The notes: generated by a model not told the origin, from the letters alone. A DNA stretch of 64,000 nucleotides from Microbacterium sp. Se63.02b (GCF_014171575.1 NZ_CP050453.1:2976001-3040000), one strand, 5' to 3'. Positions 15,854 to 24,948 are shown, counted from the first letter of the stretch. Translations and numbers: made by a program.

Positions 15854-17646
15854 CTGGCATGCTGCCGATCGGCGAGTTCGAGGCTGCGGGAGACCTGACG
15901 ACCGCGGCGAACATCAACCAGCCGGGCGCCGCATCTCAGGCGGCCGTCGACGCGCGTGTGCAGGGCGTCGCTGCGGACATCATCGCAGGCGACGGCACCG
16001 TGAAGGCAGCAGCGGCGGCCGCCGTCACCGCGGATATCGCGACCCGCAGCATCATCGAGTCGAAGCAACTCGGCTTGGAAGACCTGAACGCGGTGACCGC
16101 ACCAGGTCTGTACGGGCAGGCGACTGCCGCGAACGCGACCCTTGCCCGGAACTACCCGATGGCTGGTGGAACGTGGACGATCGAAGTCGTCAAGGTCAAC
16201 ACCACGGCGACGGCGGTCGTGCAGCGCGCGGCGCGTGTTCTCTCCGGTGAGACGCGAGTCGTTGTGTGGGAGCGTCGTCTCGCTGCGGGCGTTGGTGCAT
16301 GGGTGCGGGTTGGTTTCTCGCATCTCAGCCTTGCCACCGAGGATCTGAACACAATCACGTCGCCCGGACTGTACGGACAGTCGACCACGGGATCCGCGAC
16401 CCTCGCTCGGAACTACCCGGTCGCGGGCGGAACAGGCATCCTCACCGTCGAAGCAGTCAACCCGACGGCAACGTTCCTCGTGCAGCGGTATGCCGTTGTG
16501 AACACGACGGACGGTGTGAAGTCGATCTGGATGCGCACGGTCCTCACTACCGGTGCGGTCACCTCGTGGGTGCGCATCGACGGTGGCGGCGGCGGCGGGT
16601 CCGACGGCGGCGAGTACGTCTCCCGCGTGATCGTTCTCGTCGGCTGCGGCCAGTCGAACATGGAAGGCCGCGGCCGCCCGTTCAGCGCGTTCCTCGACCC
16701 GGTCGACAACAGGATCCGCATGTGGGAGTGGGGCTCGTCTTCGCTGACCACAGCGACGGTGCCGCTGTCTTCGCGACAGCAGCAGACCGGCCTCTCCGTG
16801 CTCACGGTCATGGCTCGCGAGATCCTCCGCGCAGACCCGCGCGCTCGCGTCGTCATCGTCAACGCGGGTGTCGGCGGCACCGGCCTCGTCACCAAGCCGA
16901 CCGCCGGCACATGGAACATCAGCGACCCGGAGTCCCTGTACCCGGCAGCGAAGGCCGCCGCGGTCGCAGCGAAGGCCGCCGCGGAGACCCTCTTCGGTGT
17001 CCCCGCCGCACAGGTGGTCTGGGCCTGGCATCAGGGCGAAGGCGACGCCGGCACCTCCCGTGCCGCGTACGAGGCCGCACTCGACGCGCTGGTCGCCGAC
17101 TTCCGGGCGACGATCCCGGATGCGATCGGCCCGATCGTGGGTGGGATGATCCCGGAGTACGTGACGGCGAATGCCACCCTGGCACCCGTCGCGCTCGCGC
17201 ACCTGGACACGCCCCGGCGTCTCGTGGGATCGGCATACGCGCCGGCCCCGCTCGGCGGCGGCGGATCAGCAGATGTCGGCGACACCGTGCACTTCCACCG
17301 CACAGGTGTCGAGCAGCTCGGCAAGCGGATGTACACCGCGATCGAACGGGCAGCGTCGAACCTGGCCGACTCGACACCGCACCAGCCGCTGAACGTCGCC
17401 GCGGCGTTCAACTCCGCCGGGAACGTGGACGTCACCTGGACGCCGCCGCTCACCCGAGCGATCGGCTACCTCGTCGAGTACCGACCCAACGGCACCGGCT
17501 CCTGGCTCGTCGCCACCCGCGGTGAACCACTCGAACCGGGGCAGACCATCACCGGCCTGTCCGCACCGTTCGTCGACGTGCGCGTCTCCACCGTCGGTGA
17601 GAGTGCCACATCAGCACCGGCCGCAACGGTTCGGGTGATCGCATGA
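15850..17646 (+). CDS. Tail spike/fibre with SGNH (sialate O-acetylesterase-like) domain
   Basis: The 598-residue protein begins with an Ala-rich helical stalk (residues 20-65). Two copies of a pyocin-knob-like repeat follow (about 75-155 and 164-243), both built on 'EDLN.[IV]T.PGLYGQ' and 'ATLARNYP.AGG'. After a Gly linker comes an esterase domain with 'LVGCGQSNMEGRG' (nucleophile Ser269), 'WHQGEGDAG' and the His-containing block 'DTVHFHRTG'. A fibronectin type III-like domain closes the protein (about 510-598). The domain set points to a host-recognition spike that removes acetyl groups from surface glycans; substrate is unknown. Confidence 0.85.
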   Translation: MTGMLPIGEFEAAGDLTTAANINQPGAASQAAVDARVQGVAADIIAGDGTVKAAAAAAVTADIATRSIIESKQLGLEDLNAVTAPGLYGQATAANATLARNYPMAGGTWTIEVVKVNTTATAVVQRAARVLSGETRVVVWERRLAAGVGAWVRVGFSHLSLATEDLNTITSPGLYGQSTTGSATLARNYPVAGGTGILTVEAVNPTATFLVQRYAVVNTTDGVKSIWMRTVLTTGAVTSWVRIDGGGGGGSDGGEYVSRVIVLVGCGQSNMEGRGRPFSAFLDPVDNRIRMWEWGSSSLTTATVPLSSRQQQTGLSVLTVMAREILRADPRARVVIVNAGVGGTGLVTKPTAGTWNISDPESLYPAAKAAAVAAKAAAETLFGVPAAQVVWAWHQGEGDAGTSRAAYEAALDALVADFRATIPDAIGPIVGGMIPEYVTANATLAPVALAHLDTPRRLVGSAYAPAPLGGGGSADVGDTVHFHRTGVEQLGKRMYTAIERAASNLADSTPHQPLNVAAAFNSAGNVDVTWTPPLTRAIGYLVEYRPNGTGSWLVATRGEPLEPGQTITGLSAPFVDVRVSTVGESATSAPAATVRVIA

Positions 17647-17813
17647 TGACCGTCGGCGAGATCATCAGCGCCCTCATGGCCTACCCACGCGACGCGCGGG
17701 TGAGGCTTGAGGGTGCTGAACTCGACGACGCCGCCATGCTGGTCGAGATTGTGGGGGTAGAGGAGGTCGTTATCCAGATGGATGAGGTGGTTGCGTTGCT
17801 CCCGGACGTTTGA
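17643..17813 (+). CDS. Small phage protein after the tail spike
   Basis: The ATG at 17643 overlaps the spike stop (ATGA). The 56-residue product 'MMTVGEIISALMAYPRDARV' continues with an acidic segment and ends 'QMDEVVALLPDV'. The opening resembles short phage proteins with a 'VGELI..L...P.D..V' pattern that often follow tail genes. Its 3' end overlaps the convergent gene at 17770 by 44 bases. Function unknown. Confidence 0.6.
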   Translation: MMTVGEIISALMAYPRDARVRLEGAELDDAAMLVEIVGVEEVVIQMDEVVALLPDV

Positions 17814-18645
17814 GCGCCTCCATCGCCGTAGCCCACCACTCCTCAACTTCGGGTCTCTGTGCTCCCGCGCCCAATAGGTAGTGAGCAACGACGTTGAGGT
17901 ACGTGGGCACCAGGACAATCAAACAGCGCGCATAAGCATCGCCGGACAGGCCGAATTGGACCAGGTTGAGGCCGTATGCCCCTCCTCCGCGCACTAGGAC
18001 TTCCGACATCTGGTGGTGCCCCGAGTCTTCGCCGTGGGCGAGCGACGAGAGGAACGAGTACTCGGTGCTGCCGCTGTGCCCTTCGAGTGACCTCATGCGG
18101 GCAAAAGCCATATCCACGACATCGATGAATAGACGGCCGAAGCTGATCGCGCGGTCCTTCTTCGATATCCCGAAGGGCGCTGCGGCGGCGAGGAGTTGGT
18201 CGTGTGTGGCCTTGGCGCGCGCGAAGTCGTCGGGGTTTTTGATTCTCTCCTTCAGGGCGTTTTCTGAGTTCGCCAGACGGAGCCGCATCCATCGGCTCAG
18301 CAGTTCCTCTGCATCATTCGGCTCAATGAGGTACCACGCACGTCCGAGCGATTCGATCGCAGAGCGCACTAGAGAGCCGGCCGCAAACCCGTACACCGGG
18401 TCGCCGGCAACCATTGACGCGCCGAGCGCACGAAGGCAGTCAAGTGCAGCGATGATCGAAGCCCCGGCGGAGGCGATCGCATCAGTGATCGCGTTCGGCG
18501 CTATCGTGTCCGTAGCGAACCGCTCCTGCCCAGCTGCTATCTGCTGGAATGGTGACCCTGCCGCGAACGGCATCGCGAGGTGCACGCGAAGGTTGGTGTC
18601 GTTGGCTTGAGTCAAAAGCCTTTGGCCCGCGTCGCTCCAGTCCAT
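17770..18645 (-). CDS. Unknown protein at prophage right end (HEPN-like pattern)
   Basis: The 291-residue frame reads leftwards from ATG 18645 and overlaps the last rightward phage gene by 44 bases. It is largely helical. A segment near residue 90, 'LVRSAIESLGRAWYLIEP', followed by 'LSRWMRLRLANSENALKE', resembles all-helical proteins of unknown function with a conserved Arg near the start of a helix. 'SSLAHGEDSGHHQMSEVL' carries a His cluster. No membrane helix or signal is clear. Placement among reversed accessory genes suggests a lysogen-expressed function, but none is assigned. Confidence 0.6.
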   Translation of the reverse strand: MDWSDAGQRLLTQANDTNLRVHLAMPFAAGSPFQQIAAGQERFATDTIAPNAITDAIASAGASIIAALDCLRALGASMVAGDPVYGFAAGSLVRSAIESLGRAWYLIEPNDAEELLSRWMRLRLANSENALKERIKNPDDFARAKATHDQLLAAAAPFGISKKDRAISFGRLFIDVVDMAFARMRSLEGHSGSTEYSFLSSLAHGEDSGHHQMSEVLVRGGGAYGLNLVQFGLSGDAYARCLIVLVPTYLNVVAHYLLGAGAQRPEVEEWWATAMEALKRPGATQPPHPSG

Positions 18646-18685
18646 GGTTCAGAAACCTACGCCCTCAGCGCCATCGAATCACGAT

Positions 18686-18719
18686 GACCCCCACCTAGCC
18701 TTCGGGCCGGGTGGGGGTC
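18686..18719. terminator. Hairpin terminator overlapping the end of the reverse-strand gene at 18695
   Basis: GACCCCCACC (18686-18695) pairs perfectly with GGTGGGGGTC (18710-18719), and an inner GCC-TTCG-GGC hairpin fills the loop. The T-rich flank TCTTTC lies on the plus-strand side. The stop codon of the minus-strand gene lies inside the structure. Confidence 0.6.
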
Positions 18720-19393
18720 TTTCGCGTTGCCGGGGCGATCGACTCCCTCACCCGGCGCGACTCGCTCCACGCGCCATCTGCGAGCTCGGGTCGATCTGCC
18801 ACCATTGCATCCACGAGCGGACGAGCCGCATCCACAGTGACGGTGGCGATAGCGATGAGAGCCCTCATCCACATCCGTCCGACATCGTTTCCCATGTGAC
18901 CGATAACAGAGTGTGCGAGGACTTCAAACGGGAGCTTCGGGACCCCGAGGTGCACCCCGCCCTGCACCTGAGCGAAGAACTTGATGACCTCGAGGACCGA
19001 CACCGGCCCATCGTCATAGGTGGCCGCCGGTGCACGTAAGAACTCTTTGAGGGATCCCTCGACAGTGGGAACGGCGAAGCTCGATACGTGCGCGAAACCG
19101 AGCATGGTACGGCTGTTGGGCGCGACCTCGGGCGCATACGGGGTGAAAAGGAAGCGCGGAGGCGGTAGCTCCAGCCTTCGTCTCGCAACATTGATAATCG
19201 CTGACCCATCAACGAGCATTGCGCGAAGGATCCCCGAAATCCCGAGTACTTCGTAGCGGCTGGCCCCAGTTCGGCTTCTTGCCTCAAGGTCAGCGACATG
19301 CTGGACCAAGAGCCATTCGCCGACCTCCGTCGAGATATCCCATGGAGCAGACTGCCCAACGTAGAAAGCGTCCTCATGGCCCATACTGGCCAA
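18695..19393 (-). CDS. Unknown helical protein at prophage right end
   Basis: This 232-residue protein starts at ATG 19393. Visible features are 'GISGILRAMLVDGSAIINVA' followed by 'RRRLELPPPRFLF', and later 'VSVLEVIKFFAQVQGGVHLG', a set resembling a conserved helical family of unknown function in which a 'V..VIK..A...GGVH.G' motif recurs. A second helical block follows ('NDVGRMWMRALIAIA'). There is no signal peptide. It shares strand and neighbourhood with the gene at 17770, and a terminator covers its end. The family resemblance is from memory of patterns and is uncertain. Confidence 0.6.
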   Translation of the reverse strand: MASMGHEDAFYVGQSAPWDISTEVGEWLLVQHVADLEARSRTGASRYEVLGISGILRAMLVDGSAIINVARRRLELPPPRFLFTPYAPEVAPNSRTMLGFAHVSSFAVPTVEGSLKEFLRAPAATYDDGPVSVLEVIKFFAQVQGGVHLGVPKLPFEVLAHSVIGHMGNDVGRMWMRALIAIATVTVDAARPLVDAMVADRPELADGAWSESRRVRESIAPATRKTPTRPEG

Positions 19394-19430
19394 CCTACCC
19401 GCGCTTGGAGCCGATGAAGATAGGCAGACC

Positions 19431-20126
19431 CTATTCTGCGCGTGCGATCAGCGACGCGTCGCTGGCGTCGGCGGTTCGCGAGTTGTTGACCTTCCGGTCG
19501 ACAATGTGCTCGGTGACCGTGGCGGCGACGTCGGCGGATGTGTGCTCGAGCATGGCGAGGGTCTCGGTCTTGCGATCTCCGGTCAGCTTCTCGGGAGTCA
19601 ACCATGCGTCCCACGTGTCGGGGGTGAGGAACGCGGGCATCCGGTCGTGGACCTCCCCGCTGGCGTCCCGCGCCTCACGCGTGATGACCACGAAGCACCG
19701 GGACTTCTCACCGTTCGCCAGCTCCATCGACCAGGTGAGGCCGGCCGCGGAGAGTAGCCCGTCGCCGTGGAGGAAGTGCGGTGTCTTGTTGCCCTTCTCG
19801 CCGGTCCACTCGAAGTAGCCGCGCATCGGGATGATGCAGCGTGCGGCGGAGAACGCCGGAGCCCAGAACCCGGTCGCGAGCTTCTCCATCCGGGCGTTGA
19901 TGATGGGTGCGCCCTTGGGGCGGTTGGCGGGCTTCTGCCAGTCCCAGCGCACGAGCTCGAGGATGCGGCCCTCGCCGCGGTCGCGCACGATCGGCGCGTC
20001 CATGGTCGGCGCGATCGAGTACGCACCGGACCACGACTTCCACCAGTCCTCCGGCTTGCCCCCATCAGCGACGTACTCCCGGATCAGCTCGTCCGTCTTG
20101 GCATCGTTCGCGAATCGACCGCACAT
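19431..20126 (-). CDS. SOS response-associated peptidase (SRAP, YedK/HMCES family)
   Basis: The protein must start at Met followed by Cys: ATG 20126 gives 'MCGRFAND', with Cys2 as the catalytic residue exposed after Met removal. Other family residues are visible: Asn77 and Arg79 in 'INARME', Glu106 in 'RGYFEWTG' and His160 in 'GEVHDRMPAFL'. The 231-residue length is usual. SRAP proteins form a covalent link to abasic sites in single-stranded DNA and so protect them. Here the gene is in the leftward prophage end block. No LexA-type box was recognised upstream. Confidence 0.85.
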   Translation of the reverse strand: MCGRFANDAKTDELIREYVADGGKPEDWWKSWSGAYSIAPTMDAPIVRDRGEGRILELVRWDWQKPANRPKGAPIINARMEKLATGFWAPAFSAARCIIPMRGYFEWTGEKGNKTPHFLHGDGLLSAAGLTWSMELANGEKSRCFVVITREARDASGEVHDRMPAFLTPDTWDAWLTPEKLTGDRKTETLAMLEHTSADVAATVTEHIVDRKVNNSRTADASDASLIARAE

Positions 20127-20136
20127 GGCAGCGACC

Positions 20137-20469
20137 CTACGCCGGCCCGTCGACATCGGCGAGGGTTACGGCGTTGCCCCAGACCCAGCAGCGGAACGTC
20201 TGGTCCTCGGCACGGAACTCGATGCCGGCCGCGAGCGGTGTCGAGCGCACGAGCTTCGCATCGACCCGCACAGCCTCGGGGCCAAACCTGACCCATGCCT
20301 TCACGCGGCGCTGGAGAGGGTGCGGGTAGATCGTCAGCGGCTGTCCGCGGATGTCCATCTCACGGTCGGTGAGCGACTGCAGCGGCCCGTGCTTCGCGGC
20401 CTCGAGGATCGATCGCGCCTGCGACTGCATGTCGCGGTACGCGGAGAGCGTCGCCCCAGGGTTCCCCAT
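20137..20469 (-). CDS. Small prophage protein of unknown function
   Basis: The 110-residue product begins 'MGNPGATLSAYRDMQSQARS'. An overlapping ATG ten bases upstream is in another frame and short. A GGAGGAAGGA site lies 5' of both. The second half is beta-rich: 'VKAWVRFGPEAVRVDAKLVR' then 'GIEFRAEDQTFRCWVWGNAV'. It ends ten bases before the SRAP start, so the two are likely co-transcribed. No function is recognised. Confidence 0.6.
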   Translation of the reverse strand: MGNPGATLSAYRDMQSQARSILEAAKHGPLQSLTDREMDIRGQPLTIYPHPLQRRVKAWVRFGPEAVRVDAKLVRSTPLAAGIEFRAEDQTFRCWVWGNAVTLADVDGPA

Positions 20470-20507
20470 AGCCGGTCATGTCCTTCCTCCGGCCGAGAGG
20501 TTCGATT

Positions 20508-20606
20508 CTATGCGCCGTCCCCGACGTGGATTTCCATAGCCGCCGCGACTGCGATCTCGGCGAGGTAGTCGGCGAGGTCCTCAAGACACTGCTCACGCGT
20601 GACCAT
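20508..20606 (-). CDS. Short acidic ORF in the prophage right-end operon
   Basis: ATG 20606 opens a 32-residue frame ('MVTREQCLEDLADYLAEIAV' then 'AAAMEIHVGDGA') that begins three bases after the stop of the upstream gene. Codon use is like its neighbours and the predicted helix is amphipathic. The ribosome site is weak, so translation by coupling would be needed. Real but tentative. Confidence 0.4.
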   Translation of the reverse strand: MVTREQCLEDLADYLAEIAVAAAMEIHVGDGA

Positions 20607-20609
20607 GGG

Positions 20610-20993
20610 TCACTCGAAGCTATCGATTCGGACCTTCACGGTTTCCTTCTCGCTGTCGATGACCACGCTGCACTGATAGGTGGAACGGAGCTTGGCGCCG
20701 AAGCTGTTTTCGGCGTCCACGGTCCCGGACACCGTCCATGTGCCGCTTCCTGTAGCAGCCGAAACGAACTCAGCGGTTGCGGGAGCCTTGAGCCGCTCCT
20801 TGATCGCGTCCTCGCAGTGCCTGATCGCCACAGATGAGTTGTTCACGTCGTAGTCGTCATCATCGCCACTCGCGATTGAGATCCCGATCACCACGGCAAG
20901 CAAGACGAGGCACACCGACATCACAACCCAGGCGATCGGGTGAGGCTTCTTCGCACCCGAAGACTGAATGCCCGGCAGATACTCGGTTCCCAT
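20610..20993 (-). CDS. Small membrane protein next to the attachment site
   Basis: ATG 20993 gives about 127 residues; a start at 21005 would add four. TATGCT seven bases before ATG 20993 could be a -10 for a leaderless mRNA, which favours the shorter form. One membrane helix ('IAWVVMSVCLVLLAVVIGI') is followed by an acidic DDDDYD stretch and an outer domain with two Cys: 'CEDAIKERLKAPATAEF', 'SGTVDAENSFGAKLRSTYQC'. This domain pattern is common in small actinobacterial and prophage membrane proteins of unknown function. Confidence 0.7.
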   Translation of the reverse strand: MGTEYLPGIQSSGAKKPHPIAWVVMSVCLVLLAVVIGISIASGDDDDYDVNNSSVAIRHCEDAIKERLKAPATAEFVSAATGSGTWTVSGTVDAENSFGAKLRSTYQCSVVIDSEKETVKVRIDSFE

Positions 20994-21009
20994 GCCCGCG
21001 AGCATAGCG

Positions 21010-21047
21010 CCAGCGGAACCCAGGCGTTTTCGCTGGGTTTCCGCTGG
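21010..21047. terminator. Hairpin between prophage end and tRNA-Thr
   Basis: CCAGCGGAACCCAG (from 21010) pairs with CTGGGTTTCCGCTGG (to 21047), 14 pairs with one bulged T, around GCGTTTTCG. AACCCTTTT follows on the plus strand. It could terminate rightward transcription out of the prophage, or belong to the attachment region. Confidence 0.5.
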
Positions 21048-21108
21048 AACCCTTTTGGCGAACTCCGCGTCGGAACACGCGGTCCCTTACTCTCGTAAGG
21101 ACTCAGAG

Positions 21109-21181
21109 AGCCGACTACGGGACTCGAACCCGTAACCCCCGTATTACAAGTACGGTGCGCTACCAATTGCGCCAAGTCGGC
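21109..21181 (-). tRNA. tRNA-Thr (anticodon TGT)
   Basis: The 73-base gene has acceptor stem GCCGACT/AGTCGGC, D arm GCGC/GCGC, anticodon stem CCGTA/TACGG with loop CTTGTAA, and T loop GTTCGAGTC. The anticodon TGT reads ACA. CCA is not encoded. Its 3' end faces the prophage, the usual orientation when a phage integrates into the 3' end of a tRNA gene and restores it, so this is the probable attR-side target. Confidence 0.93.
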
Positions 21182-21222
21182 GGACGCCCCCAGCTTAGCT
21201 GGCAGCATCGACGGCGTTCGAC

Positions 21223-22167
21223 CTACGGGGCGGGTGTGGAAGACGCAGAAGGTGTCGGGGTCGGCGTCTCGCGCGAGGCATCACTGGCGACACTGAGCAC
21301 GAACTGCGAGAACTCCGCCGGGTCGTCCAGCGCCCCGACGTACGCCTCGCCGTTCGCCACGATCATCGGCGCAGCCGAGAGCACGAGGTCGTCCGAACCG
21401 GCCAGCGGTCCTTCCAGCGCCCTGGTGGTCGCCTCCTTGGCCCAGCCGACGAAGTCGCCGTCTTCGATGCACGAACGGACGGCCTTGGAATTGTCGACGC
21501 CGACGGCGAGGGCGAGATTCGCGAGATCCTCGTCCGAGAGTCCCTCGCTGCCCACTTCGGGCTGGTCGTCGAGCAGGTCATGGTTGAACGCGTAGAACTG
21601 CTCGGGCGAGTGCGTCGCCACGCACGCCGCAGCCGCGGCGGAACGGAGGGAGAACTTGGTGCCGTTGGAGCTGGCGGTGAGCAGCGCCACCGGGTGGTAG
21701 CTGACCGTGACCGCACCCTCGGTGATCCAGCCCGCGAGCTGGCGGGCGTTGGCGCGCTCGAACTTCCCCGCGTCCGGCGACAGATAGTCCACGTAGACGT
21801 GGATGTCGACCTTCTCGGACGTCGTCGGCGTCGGCGCCGGCGTTGCGGTCGCACCGGCATCCGTCGCGTCGGGATCAGGCGTCGAAGGAACCTCCTGCGA
21901 CGATGCGAAGGCCTCGATGTCGGTGACGACCACGCCGTCCGACTGCATCCCCGTGGGAGTGAGACGAGGCTTGGAGACCTGCGCCGACACCGCAAGCGTC
22001 ACAGCGGTGCCGATCGCCCCCACCGCCGCGATCGCCACCGCACCGATGATGATCCGTCGCATGAGGCGCGCCCGCGACTGCTGGGCGTGCACTCTCTGGG
22101 CCTTCTCCCGCACGGCCTCGCGCGAATTGCGAGGTGTGGGGACGTTCGGCGTTTCGTCGCTCGACAT
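21223..22167 (-). CDS. Membrane-anchored DsbA-like thioredoxin-fold protein lacking CxxC
   Basis: The 314-residue protein has a basic N-terminus, one membrane helix (about residues 38-62), a Thr/Pro/Ala-rich linker, and a DsbA-type domain from about residue 118: 'IHVYVDYLSPDAGKFER', 'LAGWITEGAVTVSYHPVALL', 'EQFYAFNHDLLDDQP' and 'SAAPMIVANGEAYVG'. In active members the first segment carries CxxC; here it is S-P-D-A, so thiol oxidation by that pair is not possible. Fold retained, redox site lost. It is the first chromosomal gene after the tRNA. Confidence 0.8.
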   Translation of the reverse strand: MSSDETPNVPTPRNSREAVREKAQRVHAQQSRARLMRRIIIGAVAIAAVGAIGTAVTLAVSAQVSKPRLTPTGMQSDGVVVTDIEAFASSQEVPSTPDPDATDAGATATPAPTPTTSEKVDIHVYVDYLSPDAGKFERANARQLAGWITEGAVTVSYHPVALLTASSNGTKFSLRSAAAAACVATHSPEQFYAFNHDLLDDQPEVGSEGLSDEDLANLALAVGVDNSKAVRSCIEDGDFVGWAKEATTRALEGPLAGSDDLVLSAAPMIVANGEAYVGALDDPAEFSQFVLSVASDASRETPTPTPSASSTPAP

Positions 22168-22398
22168 CGTTCCTCTTGTGAGTCTTCAGGGGGTCCGGGT
22201 TGGCCCCGACCGCCGCTCGGCGACGATCGCCGCAGCGCGCGGCCGAGTTCGATGCTAGCCAGTCAGGCTGAGAAATACCCAGGTACCGTCGTTCATGCCA
22301 TACTGATCCCGACCCAATGACGGGTCACGGCGGTTCACTCCGCCGCTTCATCACTACGGATCGTCCGGCACGTACCTGCCGGTGAAGGAGAAACCACA

Positions 22399-23502
<1,104 letters not shown>

Positions 23503-23512
23503 TCGGACACCA

Positions 23513-23551
23513 GACGCGGCGCAGGCTGACTTCGGTCACCTGCGCCGCGTC
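23513..23551 (+). terminator. Rho-independent terminator after the ABC ATPase gene
   Basis: GACGCGGCGCAGG pairs with CCTGCGCCGCGTC and the stem continues to a TTCG loop with one bulge. TGTTTT follows on the plus strand. It separates the ATPase from the DUF4032 gene. Confidence 0.85.
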
Positions 23552-23583
23552 TGTTTTCCTTCCCTCCACGACCCGGGAGCGCC

Positions 23584-24888
23584 ATGCAGGATTCGCTGCG
23601 GATCACCGCCAGCAAGATCGATCCGGGGCTGCTGTCCCTGCCCTGGTCGACCTCGCTCGCCAAGTGGCCCTCGGAGCACATCGTGTCGCTCCCGAAGGGC
23701 CTCTCGCGCCACCTCGTGCGCTTCGCCGATCTGTCCGGCCGCGTGATCGCGGTCAAGGAGACCACGGCGGAGATGGCGCAGCGGGAATACGACATGCTCG
23801 GCAACCTCGCTCGCCTCGATGTGCCCTGCGTCGACCGCGTCGCGGTGATCGCCGGACGCACTGACGCCGACGGCGAGCCTCTCCCGGCAGCCCTCGTCAC
23901 CTCGCACCTGCGCTTCTCGATGCCATACCGGGCTCTGTTCACCCGCGTGCTGCGTCCTGACACCGCGACCAGGCTCGTCGATGCCCTCGCGCTGCTCCTG
24001 GTGCGCCTGCACAACGTCGGCTTCTACTGGGGTGATGTCTCCCTCTCGAACACGCTGTTCCGCCGCGATGCGGGCGCGTTCGCCGCCTACCTGGTCGATG
24101 CCGAGACCGGCGAGCTGCATGAAGAAGGCCTCACAGACGGGCAGCGCGCCTACGACCTCGACCTGGCACGCACGAACATCGCCGGAGAGATCATGGACCT
24201 CGCCGCAGGCGGCCGCCTCGAGCACGGCGTCGACGCCGTCGCGATCGCCGACGGCATCGTCTCCTCGTACCGGTCCCTGTGGGCGGAGCTCACCGCCCAG
24301 GAATCGTTCTCGGCCGCCGAGACCTGGCGCATCACGGAACGGGTCGAGCGCCTCAACGCGCTCGGCTTCGACATCGACGAGATGTCGCTGTCGACGACGG
24401 CAGACGGTCGAGTCGTGGAGATCCAACCGAAGGTGGTGGACGCAGGTCACCACCAGCGCCGCCTCATCCGGCTGACCGGCCTCGACGTGGAGGAGAACCA
24501 GGCGCGGCGGCTGCTCAACGACCTCGACGAGTTCCGCGCCCGATCGACGAAGCAGTGGGCCGACGAGGAGATGTACGCGCACGAATGGCTCACCCGCGTG
24601 TTCGAGCCCGTCGTGCGCGCGATCCCGTACGAGCTGCGGGCCAAGCTCGAGCCCGCCGAGGTCTTCCATCAGGTGCTCGAGCACCGGTGGTACCTGTCGC
24701 AGGCTCAGGGACGCTCCGTCCCGCTGGCCGAGGTGCTGACGAGCTACATCAACGAGGTGCTGCGCCATCGCCGCGACGAGGCCACCATCATGGGCCCACC
24801 GACCGAGACCATGAGCCTGCCCGTCGTCACCGGCGTGACGCCCGTGTCCGACGAGGACGAGGACGTCGACTGGCGCGACCTGGTCTGA
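23584..24888 (+). CDS. DUF4032 / kinase-like protein
   Basis: The 434-residue protein looks like a DUF4032 family member with a protein-kinase-like N-terminal half: 'GRVIAVKETTAEMAQREYDM' could hold the ATP-lysine and its partner Glu, and 'GFYWGDVSLSNTLFRRD' followed by 'AYLVDAETGEL' resembles the catalytic and metal-binding loops. The C-terminal third (from about 340) is the DUF4032 part with 'HEWLTRVFEPVVRAIP' and 'HRWYLSQAQGR'. A substrate is not known. It sits alone after a terminator and faces a convergent neighbour. Confidence 0.8.
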   Translation: MQDSLRITASKIDPGLLSLPWSTSLAKWPSEHIVSLPKGLSRHLVRFADLSGRVIAVKETTAEMAQREYDMLGNLARLDVPCVDRVAVIAGRTDADGEPLPAALVTSHLRFSMPYRALFTRVLRPDTATRLVDALALLLVRLHNVGFYWGDVSLSNTLFRRDAGAFAAYLVDAETGELHEEGLTDGQRAYDLDLARTNIAGEIMDLAAGGRLEHGVDAVAIADGIVSSYRSLWAELTAQESFSAAETWRITERVERLNALGFDIDEMSLSTTADGRVVEIQPKVVDAGHHQRRLIRLTGLDVEENQARRLLNDLDEFRARSTKQWADEEMYAHEWLTRVFEPVVRAIPYELRAKLEPAEVFHQVLEHRWYLSQAQGRSVPLAEVLTSYINEVLRHRRDEATIMGPPTETMSLPVVTGVTPVSDEDEDVDWRDLV

Positions 24889-24948
24889 CCCACGCGGCAC
24901 GAGGCCGCGCGCTCGACGTCAGCGGGGGCGCCGTCAGACCCTGCGGGG

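Larger units (their letters stand above)
1..21130. mobile_element. Prophage (siphovirus), right portion
   Basis: A contiguous rightward set of head, connector, tail, lysis and tail-spike genes fills positions 1 to 17,813, followed by a leftward block of accessory genes that ends against the 3' end of a tRNA-Thr gene. The left end (terminase, portal, repressor, integrase) is outside the window. The structural set looks complete from the minor capsid protein onward, with no obvious decay in the head and tail genes. The right boundary is inferred from the tRNA junction and from the switch to ordinary chromosomal genes at 21,223; the attachment core itself was not matched to a second copy. Confidence 0.9.

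Noticed and set aside
22168..22398. Riboswitch or operator upstream of the ABC ATPase gene
   Set aside because: No clear hairpin, repeat or promoter pair could be made out; only a ribosome site is visible.
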